Part shown: piece by piece, positions 24,740 through 37,274 of the stretch | Layout of the letters: the number at the start of each line of letters is the position of its first letter | Position numbering within the stretch: the stretch's first letter is position 1 | Origin: Clytia hemisphaerica | Taxonomy: Eukaryota > Cnidaria > Hydrozoa > Leptothecata > Clytiidae | Length of the DNA stretch: 64,000 nucleotides | Reading direction: 5' to 3' | Assembly (NCBI GenBank): GCA_902728285.1 | Contig: CACVBU010000083.1 | Coordinates: forward strand, 1 to 64,000 | Notes under the pieces: model-generated | Told to the model about the DNA's origin: nothing | Database searches by the model: none | The model's input: only the letters and a program-made list of their open reading frames with translations | Translations under genes and position numbers: made by a program

Positions 24740-25488
24740 TGTGACCCTCCAAACGATTTGGAGTACATTAAAAACGAGACCGGTCTTGGTGCGGTCGTGC
24801 TCGTGCCGCTTTCCGACTGGTTAATTGTGCGTGTAAAAGTTAAAAAAAGCGCCCAGAAGACCGCACAGTACTGTATGGTCCGTGCGTACAAAACGCCAAC
24901 TAAAGCGGACGATGGTGCGGTCCCCGCCGACTAAAGGGGACGATGGTGCGGCCCCCGCCGACTAAAGCGGACGATGGTGCGGTCCCCGCTGTTTGTTTAT
25001 ATTTCATTCAGTTGCCGTAAGAATTTCAGCCTCCAGTTCAAGCAAGCAAAACAACAATTTGTTTCTGGACACACAAAAAGAACTTGCGATGTTTGATGTT
25101 CGATGCTCACATGTGAATTCTTGAGTTCAATTTTGTTTATTTTGCCCAACGTTATAAAATCGGCGAACAGTCATGTAAAAAACCATTCCGTAAAATGTAT
25201 GCTGTTTGTTATGATTTCTCGTTGCCGGCAAACGTTTCGAACGGCAAAATGTCCGCACCATGACTGCACTGAATACCGCACTTATTCAAATGGTACTCTT
25301 TAGTGACCAATCGAGTGCGTTTGAATGGATTTTTAGAAAAGATTTTTGAATGATTTCTGGCTGATACAAAGCTATCATTTTACCGCACGGTAAATCGTTT
25401 CGCCGCTTTTTTGCCGCACATTTTATCAATCTGTCCGCACCAAGACCGGTCTTATTTTTAATGTACTCCAAATCGCTTGGGGGTCACA
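24740..25488. mobile_element. 749-bp non-autonomous DNA transposon with about 55-bp TIRs, TA duplication
   Basis: The left end starts TGTGACCCTCCAAACGATTT and continues through GGAGTACATTAAAAACGAGA to CCGGTCTTGGTGCGG; the right end is a near-perfect reverse complement. TA flanks both sides (24738-24739, 25489-25490). Inside, 24898-24992 holds three GC-rich tandem copies of a roughly 31-36-bp CTAAAGCGGACGATGGTGCG unit. No transposase ORF is present. Confidence 0.88.
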
Positions 25489-25490
25489 TA

Positions 25491-26698
25491 TGGTTTTTGA
25501 TTAAAAAAATTGAACAAACTTTTTTCAATGATGTCTAATATTGAGTGCACTAAAAATCTATATACCATCATTTTGCCCTAACATGCAACGGGTCATATTC
25601 TGGACTGCATTTTTATTTATTGTAAACAGAGAATTGGAAAGGGATAAAAAAACAGCTCCTCTAATCGCCAAGATTTTTACGATAGATCAGGGTTCGAATT
25701 ATAGCTTCACACTTCGCAAATTACTAAGCGATTTCAGGTTTTGGCGAAGAAAAATGTTTTTAGAAATCAAAAATGCAAAGCAAAATTTTAAAGCGAATTA
25801 AAAGAATTTGAAAGGCAGAGAGAAAAAGTAGGTTGAGTCATTTGAGAAGTGAGATCACACGCCTGAATAAACACTTTAAAAAGTAAGTTGTAAGTTATTT
25901 TATATCTTTGTTATGTTTATAAAAGTCTAATCTCTTTCTAATACACAAAAAAACGAAATAATTTTTTTTATTAAAAGCTTAGCCTTTTGTTTATCACTCT
26001 TTCAATAAACATTAGGTTTAAGTTGTATATTTGTATATTTTGTCGTATATTTGATCGCACTTAACTGCAAAACTTCAAAAATGCTTCGCAAACACCTAAA
26101 ATATTTTCGCCTGCCGCGCTATCTAACTTGCTTCGCTCGCATTTCTTTTGCAAAGCTCTTTAAATTTATAATTCGAACACTGTAGATTCTATTGAAAAAC
26201 CCTTTGTATCAGCATTGATTAGGTTGTAAAAGTATGTCTATCAAGACAGCTCGCCATATGAAACGGGCTGGTTTCTACATACGATGACAAAATAAAGGTA
26301 GATGATATTTTCTTTTATGCTCATAACTCAATGAGAAATCAAATTTAAACCAGAAACCCCTAATGTTGTGTAATATGTAAACCAAAGAAATACCGATGCA
26401 TTGTACTAGAAATATATTTAAAATCTTATGAAGAAATGGAGTAAGAACGAAATTAAGTTTTTACCGTATGCGACTTCGTGATGCCGTTATACCTGCAGAA
26501 CCACTGGGAAATTCTGGACATAAAAATATAAGTATATTGTAGTTATGCCCAGGACTACCCAAAATACTCAAATTCTCACACCTGTAATTTCGCACACCTC
26601 TCAATATCTCTCCATGTTGCGCACCCTTCAATTTTCAGACGCTTCAACTTTATTTACGCTCAAGCTTTTCAAAAATGAGAAGCAGCCATTTTTTGCGC
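25491..26698. other. Intergenic
   Basis: I see no supported gene or repeat boundary here. The small ORFs lack recognisable motifs. Confidence 0.4.
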
Positions 26699-27149
26699 GT
26701 CAAGTTTAAAACGCATAATGCATAATGCATAAATACATAGTGTATAATAGTAATTTACAGAACATGTCCAGAATCTCCCTTGTAGAAGACATTCACGATT
26801 CCAAAAATGAAAACATTCGAATATCATCATAAAAAAAAGAAACATTCGAATCATATCACATGCAAAATGAAAACAAATGAGTTTTTTATTTTGGTTGAAT
26901 GAGTTTATTTATAAATCTACGACCTAGCCCCCTCGACTCCAAGGAAAAGGCTGGGAAACTGCTGGAGAAGATTCGAGCTGTAAAAGTAATAATTGAACGT
27001 GTATTTTGCGTTCGACAATCGAATTTCAATCTGTCGATTGCGTTCGATTTGGTTCGACTGGTTCGATCGTCGATTCCGTTCCATTGAGATCGTCTGGCTA
27101 TTATGCATTATGTATTATACATTATGCATTATGCATTTTAAACTTGTCG
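26699..27149. repeat. 450-bp segment bounded by about 50-bp inverted repeats
   Basis: Left arm 26699-26750 begins GTCAAGTTTAAAACGCATAA; right arm 27098-27149 is its near reverse complement, ending CATTTTAAACTTGTCG. The arms are rich in ATGCATAA words. It is likely another non-autonomous element, but I could not define a target duplication. Confidence 0.6.
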
Positions 27150-27229
27150 ATTTTTTGTGGGGAAACGTGATTGTCTTGGGTCGCTATTTACCGTCTTCCT
27201 TCGATTCATCCCGCTTAACGTAATATCGT

Positions 27230-27500
27230 TAATAAAATGCCGAACGAAAACCAAAACAGAGGCAGTCGAACGTAGTTTTAATAGGCGAATCAATCGAATG
27301 CATAGCCAATCGAATATGATCGAATCAATCGAATCAATTGAATCCAGGCACCAATCAAACAGGATTGAATCAATCGAGAAAATCGCGGTAATATTCGATT
27401 GGCATTCGATTGCGTTCGGCAATTGAATTTCAATCATTCGATTGTGTTTGATATTGCGTTCAATTGATTCGGCGTTCGATTCGTTTGATTGACTTTGTCT
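27230..27500. repeat. Degenerate ATTCGATTGA-type simple repeat
   Basis: Many overlapping ATCGAATCAATCGAA and CAATTCGATTG words in both orientations. Overlapping ORFs on both strands are products of the repeat. Confidence 0.6.
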
Positions 27501-27524
27501 GGTAATCAAGCTTTCGATTAAGTA

Positions 27525-27742
27525 CCGTGAGAGTGGGTAACTTGCATCAGTGGAGGTTAACATGCATAGCCCTAAAATGAATGACTGGCTGGTCATTAAA
27601 ATAAACTATATTCAGCTCCGCTCGCAGCTCTACTCTACCATTTTTGTTTTGATTTAACTTTGTATTTTAATGACCAGACGGGTCATTCATTTGAGGGCTA
27701 TGCATGTTAGCCTCCACTGATGCAAGTTACCCACTCTCACGG
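27525..27742. mobile_element. 218-bp fold-back MITE with about 80-bp TIRs, TA duplication
   Basis: The arms begin CCGTGAGAGTGGGTAACTTG on each strand and stay complementary for about 80 bp (through GGTCATTAAAAT) around a roughly 60-bp centre. TA lies outside both ends (27523-27524, 27743-27744). Confidence 0.92.
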
Positions 27743-28302
27743 TACCGTCTGGTATAAAACCTCTACAAGAATAACCCGTGAACAAAATGGTAATCAAATG
27801 ATCAAACGGTGAAGTAATCAGAAAGTAATCAAAATGATCGAAAGGTAACCAAAACGATAAAAAAATGCCAAAATTTGGAGTCAAGTGAGCATTCTAGATC
27901 ACTTTCAAAGAGCTGATGGCTGACAGGCTTATAAAATCAATAAGTGATCCTTGACCACCTTTGATTACTACTAACCATTATTGATTACTTCGATCACAAT
28001 CAAATGTTCGACTGGTAACATCTGTGAGTGAGTACAACTTACTTGCTGTATATATGAAGAGAGTGACAAAATTCCACACATATACTTACAAGCATCCAAA
28101 GTTTATTTACATTTATATGAAGATAATTGCTACAAAACTGAATAAACAATACAATCATCTACACTCCATTTAGAAACGCACTCCACGTACTCAACCTTCG
28201 CTTCGCCATTTTGTTTTGTTTTGTACTTTTGCTTTCTTCGCCTACTTTTCCTTCTGCGAAATACCGCGGTGCTTTCTGGGTAATATTATTTAATATACAC
28301 AC

Positions 28303-28450
28303 ACGACCTTTCGTTCATGAAAACTTCAACAAATCGTTCAACACTCGGGTATTTCGTTCATAACCTCGCGCATTTCGTTCAATACCTACGCATTTCGTTC
28401 AAAGGTTCGGCACTTCGTTCAAAGCCGTGCGCACATCGTTCAAAACCGAG
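28303..28450. repeat. Short tandem array, 20-21-bp units
   Basis: About six or seven units built on CGCATTTCGTTCAAAAC. The GCATTTCGTTCAA core is identical to the core word of the satellite at 8.2-11.3 kb. Confidence 0.7.
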
Positions 28451-28479
28451 ATTTCATTATTGTTATTATTAGTTTTTTT

Positions 28480-28690
28480 AAGATGAAAATGTCACGGTGG
28501 AGGGTAATGATTTGAGTTTTCTAGAAACACTTATTATTTTTTTGGCTGAAAAACGAATCTTTATCTATAAGAATCACTAATTATAAGCATAGATCAATGT
28601 TATTAGCCAAATTATTCTTTTATTATTACTTTTTTTAACAGAAGAAAATGTCACGGTAGAGCGCGACGGTTTGAGTTTTCTGGAAACCTT
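28480..28690. repeat. Two diverged direct copies
   Basis: GAAAATGTCACGGT followed by GGTTTGAGTTTTCTGGAAAC-type sequence occurs near 28484 and again near 28645, about 160 bp apart. No coding capacity. Confidence 0.45.
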
Positions 28691-29762
28691 ATTTATTAAG
28701 CTGTGCATTTATCTGATAGTGGTTTTTATAAAGAAAAGCGCTTAATAGCTTTTTTATTTCTTTTTCAAAAATCTTTTTCAATAGTGTTGATAGTTTCTCT
28801 CAATAGATATGCTTTCATTTTCTTTATTATTTTGTATTTTGACCAGTTATGTTTTGTTATGATTTCAGAGTTAACATTGTTAATATATTTTGAGCAAGTT
28901 TTAGCTATATTGATGCATTTTTTAACATAGGACTCGCATCGTTGATTATAAATAGGGGTGTCGAAAGCGCCGCGCACCCCGCGTAATAAAATCGAATCCT
29001 TATTTTAACAAAGAAAAAAAAAGTTCAGACTCACATTTTCCCATGAAAAAAAAACAGATAAACACATCAATCTTTTTTTTGTTTTAACAGCAAATTTCAT
29101 CAGCTTTCTTTTGCAAAAACCCCGTCTCGCTAGCTTCAGCCGTTCGCTCGCTATGCTCTCGAATGTAACTCTGTCCGCAATATTTGTTATCATTTTTCTC
29201 ACAGCACTCCAAAATTTTTGACCCCGGGCTACCCAATTCAAAAGCGCATTCCACCGGATGTTCTGATTGGTTTTTTTTTTTTAACTTGTCACCAGGACGT
29301 AGAGCTTTCTTTTGGTACCACGTTTGTCTGGCGAAAGGACTTCTTGGCTTCTCGAGTAAACTTTTTCTGACAAACTTCAAAAGTTTTGCTGGAAAAAATT
29401 ATTTTTTCTGGACAAACGTTATATCAGAAGAACGAGGAAAGCTTCAGCTTTCGGAATATATAAGTGGTTTCCTCTACTTTTGTTCTGGTGGTAAGCGCTG
29501 AGCCAAAGTTTGGAGGTATGTGATTGATTTTTATCTCTTTTCGTATTTTCGAAAAAAAAAGTTTTGAACTTTTTTTCTTTTGTTTCCTGTGGTTTTTTGA
29601 CGTAATGGAACGTTTCTCTTGCTTTTGATTGGTGGGGAATCAAAAATGGGGGATCAAAACAAAAACAAACTTTTTTCTCTGAAAGAGCTGGAAAGTCTTT
29701 TTTTCAAAAAGGAATTGCCTGAGTGGTGAAATGTCAGCATAAATAAGATAAGTTATAGAGTT

Positions 29763-32700
29763 TTGGAAGAAATATTTATTTTCATTGAGAAGAATGATAT
29801 ATCCCCTTCTTCCATTTTGTTACCTCTATCCACTCTATTTGTCAAGCATGCAGGCAAAATTTTAAATCACATCAAGAAAAGTGCAGATTGTCTTGATCTT
29901 CTAGTGGAATGTTTGTACCTAACTTTGCAAGAAGGAGGATTTATCAGTCAGGAGTGTAGTAAAGTAGGTTTTTTGCAAGGAATTGAACAGCGGGTTGAAC
30001 AGCCAAAGCCTCTTCGACTTTTTTTCTGAATATGACAGGAAAATTAAACTGATTGATGCAATCATTCTTGAGATAAGGTCACACTGTTTTTCGGTGGGGT
30101 TTTCGTGGGAAAAATTCTATCAACTATTTAACTTGCTTATACCTAGTGACACTTCTTTAAGATGTTTCCAAAGTGCGTTAGATGTCCTGGTCAGAATGAA
30201 GCTAAAATTGCAGAAATCCCACAAAAAAAAATGCTGAAGGACGTGAAAAATATCTTAGTTTTTGCATTGATACGTTTTCTTTTCCTACGCCGAACCTTAA
30301 GAAACAAAAGGCACAGCTTAAAGAAAAGTGTTCCTCTGTGTGTGCTAATACTGTCAGAGAATATGACATACAACCTGTCTTAAATCAAATTGCCGAGCTG
30401 GAAAATCAAATACTCGTTTTGATGGAATGCTTAAAAGAGGAATCCATTGAAAAAAAACAAATATAAGAAGCAGGCCAGGTCTTTGGAAGATGAGCATGAA
30501 ATACTGTCGTCAGATCTTCAAAATGCATTATTTAAGGTTAGTAGATTTACTCCCAGGAATGTGGGTAAAAGGGAACGTCGAGCTGATCGTAGAATTTCAG
30601 ATCTCGAAGAGGTAGTTTGCGAAAAAAAGTCACTAATTTCAGGCCTTGAAAAAGAAAATGAAGATCTGATAAAGAAAAATGAAGATCTGAACAAACAATT
30701 GTCATCTGCTTTACCACATAACAATGGACGTAGAAAAAAATTTACGACTTAAAACAAAAAAAAGGAAAAGGGAATTCCTGAACTTGCTTGAGAATCAGAA
30801 AATTGCTTTCGATCTCAATTGATAATATTGTTGAAAACAATGTAATAAATGTCTTTGAGAAGGGTGTCTACACAGATAACGTTCGAATGGTCTATGAGGA
30901 CCTCGTGTGTCTTGGCATAGGTGCCCGCAATGTGGAAAAAGCAATAAGAACTGTGCTAAAAAAGCTAGCAAAACTTGAAGTAGATAGGCTCCCGAAAGCT
31001 ACCTTTGCAAAATACATGCTTTTAGAATCCAGTGCATTAGCCCATATTCAACTTCTATCTGAATTGACTAGGGACAGCGATGATAGTAAGATTTCAGACC
31101 AAAACACATTATTGTCTGATGGCACTTCAAAGAAAAGCCATTCATATGCAACTTATGCTATTCAAACTAATTCTGGAAAATGCTTGGTAGCGGGTGTAAG
31201 ACCAACTAGTAATGATGAAGATGAAACACAGCTTCATGTCTTGATAGAAATCTTTGAGGATGTTTCAAGCTTCTGTCCCAAGAAGGATGAAAAATTTTCA
31301 GCTAGGCTATTTGCATGTATTAAAAATTTGATGGGTGACCGTTTTGTCACTCAAAAGAGATTCAACAGACTTTTTATTGAATACAGAAATAACCTTATTC
31401 CCCAGATCATCGAAAATTGGGACAGCTTATCTGAGGATGAGCAAAACGAATTTAAGAAGGTCAACGAGTTCTTTTGTTTGTGGTTTGCACTTTATAGTTA
31501 GACTTGCAGACCAAGCTGATGAATGTTTGGAAATACATGAAGGTATGCTCTACAAAGAGAATAAAGTTGGCTCTTTGGCAACTAAAAATGGTTTCCTTGG
31601 GGGTGAGTCAGGAACAACACGTCTCATTCGGACAGTCTGCAAAGCTGTATCTGATAGAGGTTGTGAAAAAGGTGGCCGCATGGTCATTTTTGCAACCTTT
31701 CTTGAAGGAAATCATGAGCTTGCTAATAAACATATTTTCCCATTTTTGGGAAACCGATTCAACATACTGTTTTTAAATGCAGCTGGGGTATTCTTCTTGT
31801 ACCCTCATCTTCTTGAATTTTTTGGTAATCTAGATGATTTCAACAGACTTTTGAATGCGGTCAATGATGATCTAAATGTATTAGCCTACAGAGTAAGTTG
31901 TAAAGCACTTGGTCTAATTTATAAAAAAGAAACCGGTCCTTTGTGGCGCAAAATGGTACAAGTAGAATCTAACTTGCAAATGAATGAACATTTGAGCAAT
32001 GGAGTAATGATCCATCTCCTTTTATATCCGGTAGTGACTCTCTCTTTCCAAACCTACTACACCAGGACGAGGTGTATGAAAAACTGGTTGCCCCTTTTGA
32101 CCATGATGAATCCATGGTCAAACCTCTATTGGAGATTATATTCACTGGTTTTTGTTACTCTAAGTAAACGAATGTTATATGACCACCTAGAAGGTGTTCA
32201 TGCCAATCCATCTGAGTCACTTTTAAATGAGGCGAGAACAGTCCCTACAACAAACGTGAGTGCCGAAAGAGATTTTGACATGTTAGATCGTTTGATGAAG
32301 ATGAAACCAAAAGCCCTTGACTTAGCCCTAGAAGAGATTATTATGTTTCGTCTAAACAAGACACAGGAATGGAGGGATAAGCTCTCCCCTGCTCGACTGA
32401 AGGAAGTTATTAAAATGGCTAGGGAAAGTAAAAAACGACAAACTGAAATGTATTTCAAACGAAAGTCTGATATTTTCAACAGCCGCTTTGAGAAGATGCA
32501 AAATGCAGAATGGGAAAACGAAGAAAAGCTAAAAATCTTTTGGACCTGAAAGAACGTCTAACTTTAGACATACATGTTGTGGGTAGATGAGTCTCAAATT
32601 GATGAGGGTTTAAGCAAACTTGACGGTATTAAATCAAAACGACAAGCTTTGAAAATCCAACTTGATTTCAGAAATAAGGTTCTTGAAACTAAATGTGAGC

Positions 32701-33468
32701 GTTGTTTTTTCCATCTTTAAACCCAAAGTGCGAATAAGCCAATTGACGAGTTGAAAGCTGACTTATTGAAAGTTATAGAATGGACAGAACCAGAGGTTAG
32801 TGCTTCTGGTGAACCCAAGGTGTCTCTATCTCACGTCATTGACAGCCAAAAAAAATCATATGAAGATGAAGCTCATGAAACTTCTGAGAAGCTGTCAGGG
32901 AAAAAACACAAGAAAAAGGGTAAAAAGAACAAAATCTCAAGTTAAAAGTAAGGCTTCCATCAAAGCCTCAAAGAAAGTTTAAAAAAACATTGTCAACTCT
33001 TCTAGTTCGAAATCTCCTGTCATTTGAAACCCGCACGATCTTATTGGGAAAATTGTATTATGTTTTTGTGAGAGGGACAGTAGAGAAGAAGGGAAAAATA
33101 AGAAACTTAAATTTCTTTTGCAGTTCTATCAAGATGACGAAGATGCAAATGACTTAATAGTTTCAACTCTATATGATGATTTCTTGAAGTGAACTTTGAA
33201 GCCTTGTGATGTGACCCCTGAGGAATTCATTGATGCAAGCATCGAAGTCTTATATAAAGATCCAGATACAGGCATTGAAAACTGGTGGGAAGCAGAAGTG
33301 TCTGACATAGATGTTGACAGTTTAGATCCACAAAACCCAAAATTTTTCATATATTTTCCTTCTTCAGAAGGGGAAGAAGAAGCTGAAGAGCTAAAATACC
33401 ACTTGGAATCCCTTCTAGAGTGGTATTTGGAAGGTTGGGTGCGCTTTAGAGATTGTTGTGCTGTCTAA
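29763..33468 (+). pseudogene. Frameshifted transposon-associated gene with chromo/Tudor-like C-terminus
   Basis: One protein can be followed through at least six frame changes with no intron signals: about 29763-30440 (N-terminal part), 30447-30750 (coiled coil), 30788-31501, 31460-32549 (longest open piece), 32560-32945 and 33196-33468. Recognisable blocks are HIFPFLGNRFNILFLNAAG, VSAERDFDMLDRLMKMKPKA and LNKTQEWRDKLSPARLKE, which I associate with an unnamed repeated gene family of cnidarian and fish genomes. The C-terminal block (IENWWEAEVSDIDVDS, EEAEELKYHLESLLEWYLE) looks like a chromo/Tudor-type beta-barrel. It is a decayed single-exon copy. I found no terminal repeats. Confidence 0.65.
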
Positions 33469-33469
33469 A

Positions 33470-35524
33470 TAAAGAGTAAAATTGAATCAGAGCAAATCAC
33501 TTAAAAACTGTGGAGTTTGCCATAGCAAGTTAGGTTTCGCACTGCACGAAATAAGGCGTTTACGCATTTGCGTAAAAGCCAGTAAACCAGCGCGAAATCC
33601 CCAGTAAACTTGATGTTTACATTGAGTTTATGCAGAACAGAAAGATGGAGTTTTCATATTGTACGGGTACTTCAATACGTGAACTTTCTGTAATTTTTAA
33701 ACATGACCTTTCTGCGACGCTTATAGATGATCTTTAGGCAATACGTAAAACATGAAGTTTCGTTGGTTTTAATCAGGTGCAAACATGAAGTTTGCGCAGT
33801 CTAAACATGAAGATCGAGCTTCTAGATGTTGCAATATGAAGAAAGTAACATTTCCAGTGACAAAATACTGCATACAGTACATTATATATTTATTGTAACA
33901 TGTTTCATTTTAAAGATAAAAAAATAATATGAAATAAAAAATCCGTCGAACCCCCCTTCTCGATATCAATCCAATTCTTGCTGAGTCCTTATTAGAGCCT
34001 CACACACGAAATTTTGTGTATATTAATCCGTTGTGTGTACCATTAAAACTGCGATTCTCGATTAATTTTCTGAGATTTCCGACGAATATTTATTTTACAA
34101 ATTGTACACGGTTATTTTTATTATATTTCCGAGTTAAATTTTTGTATAAGTTTGAAGCGAAGGAGATTTGAGTTTTGAGTTTTCAAGCCACCGATAAAGT
34201 CTTCGCTTTCTGATTTGATTGATGGCGCTGCGATAGGATACCTTTCCCCCCATCAGAATTAGTAAAGACAAAAAGTAGTTGAGCTCCAGCTCCTGGACTA
34301 ACTGCAACAAGGCTTATAATCGAGCAAAGGCTTCAGTTTGAAGGTAGAATGATTCCATGGTTGCGTCTATACTGAATTTGTTTCCATTTCAAGTATTTTT
34401 TTTCTAAAAACAAACAAAAACAAAGCATTAGATAATGAGAAAAAATATAACTTTACAAGCCAGAGATTTAACCAAAACTCCACACCACTTCATCTACCCA
34501 ATAAATTTTGAGAGAAATAATGAAATAAACATTCAAACTTTACACATGTCCACTAGAAATCACATGATTGAGTACTCGTATCGGATTGGCTGGAGATATT
34601 GTGTAAATTATTCTAATAATTATTTTTGACCGACTAAAGTGGTTTCAATCGGTAAATTTTATATGGAAAAACTTGCTTTTAAATTTTAAAAGCGATAATA
34701 ATGGATTGAAATTGATATGGCTTACCTGAAAAAAGTTTGTAAAAATAAGATGCATCAAACTTGGTTTGCTATTTTCTTCTGTACAAAAGCTCAACACGAT
34801 GTTTATGGAATTAAGATAATAAACCACATTTTCTTTCTTTCGCTTTATTTCGTTGAAAATAATAAACAAAATGTAATGAATAAAGGAACTTTACATCATA
34901 ACAAAGCTGATTCAAAAGTATAAATTCTTTAGGTTTAGGGAGAACATTTACTTCCATATAAGGAATAATAACAGAGAGAAAACACTTTTCTTTGTTGCGC
35001 TTTTTTTATTTTAGTACTAAAGCTCCATGTTTCAGCTAGCTGTGTTTCAGCCTTCTTCGAGAAAACCTTTTGAATTTTCGAGTATTTTTCACAAAATCTA
35101 TGCTCCTAACTTTTCTAAATTAAAGTCTTGAGCCACTTTTGAAAGAAAAAATTCTCCATTTTTGTGATTTTAGACCCTTTGGGAGAATAATAAACTATAG
35201 CTGTGTACCCTTTTGAGAGACATATCGGTCACCTTTTTTGCCTAAGTAGCCTCCCGGATCTTCAAAGTGTCCTTGCATCTCATATCATAACATAACATAT
35301 ACATATTTTTAGCTTGACACCGCTACGATTATAAAGAGGGCTGCTCTGAGTCTGGCAGGAAAAAATCTTCCGGAATATCGGAAAAGGGATTTATTTCAGT
35401 TTTTTTCAATTTTGGAAATTTCGGCTATTTAATCTTTTCCAGGGTATCGAAAAAGTTGCCGTTTTATTTTTGAGAATCTCTGAAAATTCATCTTTTAGGA
35501 CTTATTTAAGAAGAGCATAAAATA
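33470..35524. other. Intergenic
   Basis: No supported gene. 33.53-33.85 kb has several short GTAAACATGAAGTTT-like words but no clear unit. Confidence 0.35.
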
Positions 35525-36429
35525 CGGTTAGTGTAAAACGCAGGTCACAGGTCACAGGTCGCAGGTCACAGGTCAACAAAGTGCAGACCGGAAAAAAAAA
35601 AGAAGATCATAACATATACATAACATAACATCAATACATAGCTCGTTAAATTACAAAAAAGTAATACATACTATTTAGATATTATAAAATGACAATTGAA
35701 TAGAACAACAACTTATTTTGACATAGTGACACAATTACTTACAAAAATAATGACAAAATCATAAAATATGATGCCTAACAAGACAAAAACACGAAAAATA
35801 TTTATAATACAGAATGTGATGTTGATAGTGTGAATGGATATAAAACGGCACCAATCAGAAGCGTGTGAGGTCCCTAAGAGAGTGGTTTTAGAAGGATGAA
35901 ACTAATTAATCATTCAATTGTTCTTTTAATGACTTAATGACAATTTTTAACAAAAATATTGACTGAATCACAAAATATCATGTCTTACAAGAGAAAAACA
36001 CCAAAAATATTTAGCATACCAAATGTGATGATAACAATATGGCTGGATATAAAATTACACCAATCAGAAGCTCGTGAGTTCTCTGAGAAGTTAGTTTTAG
36101 AGCGATGTGTTTTATTATATGTAACCATCATATAACATTATAAACATTACAATATGTAATATACCTGTTATACGTATAATATTGTTTCAAATATTTTCTG
36201 GTCTGCGTTATACACGGCGCAAACTGCGAAAGATCGATAAAAGCACATGGTTAAATTTTGATGTTTGAAATGGTTTTATATGGATAAAATTGCTTCAGAA
36301 TTATGTTTTTGATAATTCTTTGTGTTTTCCAAACATTTTCCTCTGGAATGACATTGATTAGAGTCAACCTGTCATCACTGACCTGTGACCTGCGACCTGT
36401 GACATGTGACCTGCGTTTTACACTAACCG
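35525..36429. mobile_element. 905-bp Mutator-like non-autonomous element with 9-bp TSD
   Basis: The 50-bp terminal repeats start CGGTTAGTGTAAAACGCAGG and are near-perfect inverses. A perfect 9-bp duplication CATAAAATA flanks them (35516-35524 and 36430-36438), as expected for Mutator/MULE insertion. Each end carries five AGGTCA-type hexamers at 7-bp spacing. The interior has two direct copies of a GGATATAAAA...CACCAATCAGAAGC segment about 210 bp apart and no ORF. Confidence 0.88.
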
Positions 36430-36438
36430 CATAAAATA

Positions 36439-37274
36439 TGAAATTTCAAATTTTGAAAGATCTAAAAACATCAACTTGATCAAATCAAATATCAAATATT
36501 CTCAAAAAGTTCAAATTTTCAAAAACATGAAAATGTCACTTTCAAACTTGAAAATTTCTGGGAAGACAGCTTTTCACACAGTGAAAATTATCTCCCAGTC
36601 AGAGAGATATGCAGAATTTTCTTGATTGTTTCGAAGAAAAAGTAGTTCAAATATTTCACTTTTGTGTATATGAAAAAATGTACCAAAATATTTGTCTATC
36701 TGTATTTTCCCAGTTCTACACTTCAAATGACACGAAAACCCGATCGTAGTTTCAAGATATTATAATTGCAAAGACACTGTCTTTAAGTTTGCGTAAACAT
36801 AAATCTAGCTTTATTATTTGGGTCTCAAAACACTGCCTAAGAGAAATGGAGATGCTTCCTTGCCTAGTTTAAAAGTTACATTGACCAACCACAATTCTTA
36901 GTACCATACTTTTTTTCTCGTATAGATTGGTAACCCTAAAGGATAACAAAGGGAAAGGGTTTGTATTTATACAGGTTTGTATTTATACAGGGAGACATAT
37001 ACAAGATGATGAAAATGTACTTTTTTTGTTGTAGATAAAAAGAAAGAAAGAATTGCTGGAATGCCTAGAATAACTATAAAAAAGCTTAACTTGATGAAGC
37101 CAAATCCAGGTCTGAGTGGAGATTTGATCGGGAAGTTATTGCAAGACGGAAAACTCCCACCCATGGAGACAGAAACCCAAGATAAAGGAAGGAGTCCAGA
37201 GGTAACTGAGTTGTCACAGGTTTAAGCTTAGACTTTTCCAGGCAATAAATAAATTCTGAATAACATATTGCGGG
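36439..37274. other. Intergenic
   Basis: I see no supported gene or bounded repeat. Confidence 0.35.

Noticed and set aside
31335-32549. 404-codon ORF as a stand-alone gene
   Set aside because: Its first 40 codons are out of frame with the family protein; it is only the longest surviving piece of the frameshifted gene at 29.8-33.5 kb.
28945-33600. Terminal inverted repeats around the 29.8-33.5 kb pseudogene
   Set aside because: I compared the flanks on both sides and found no convincing inverted match or target duplication.
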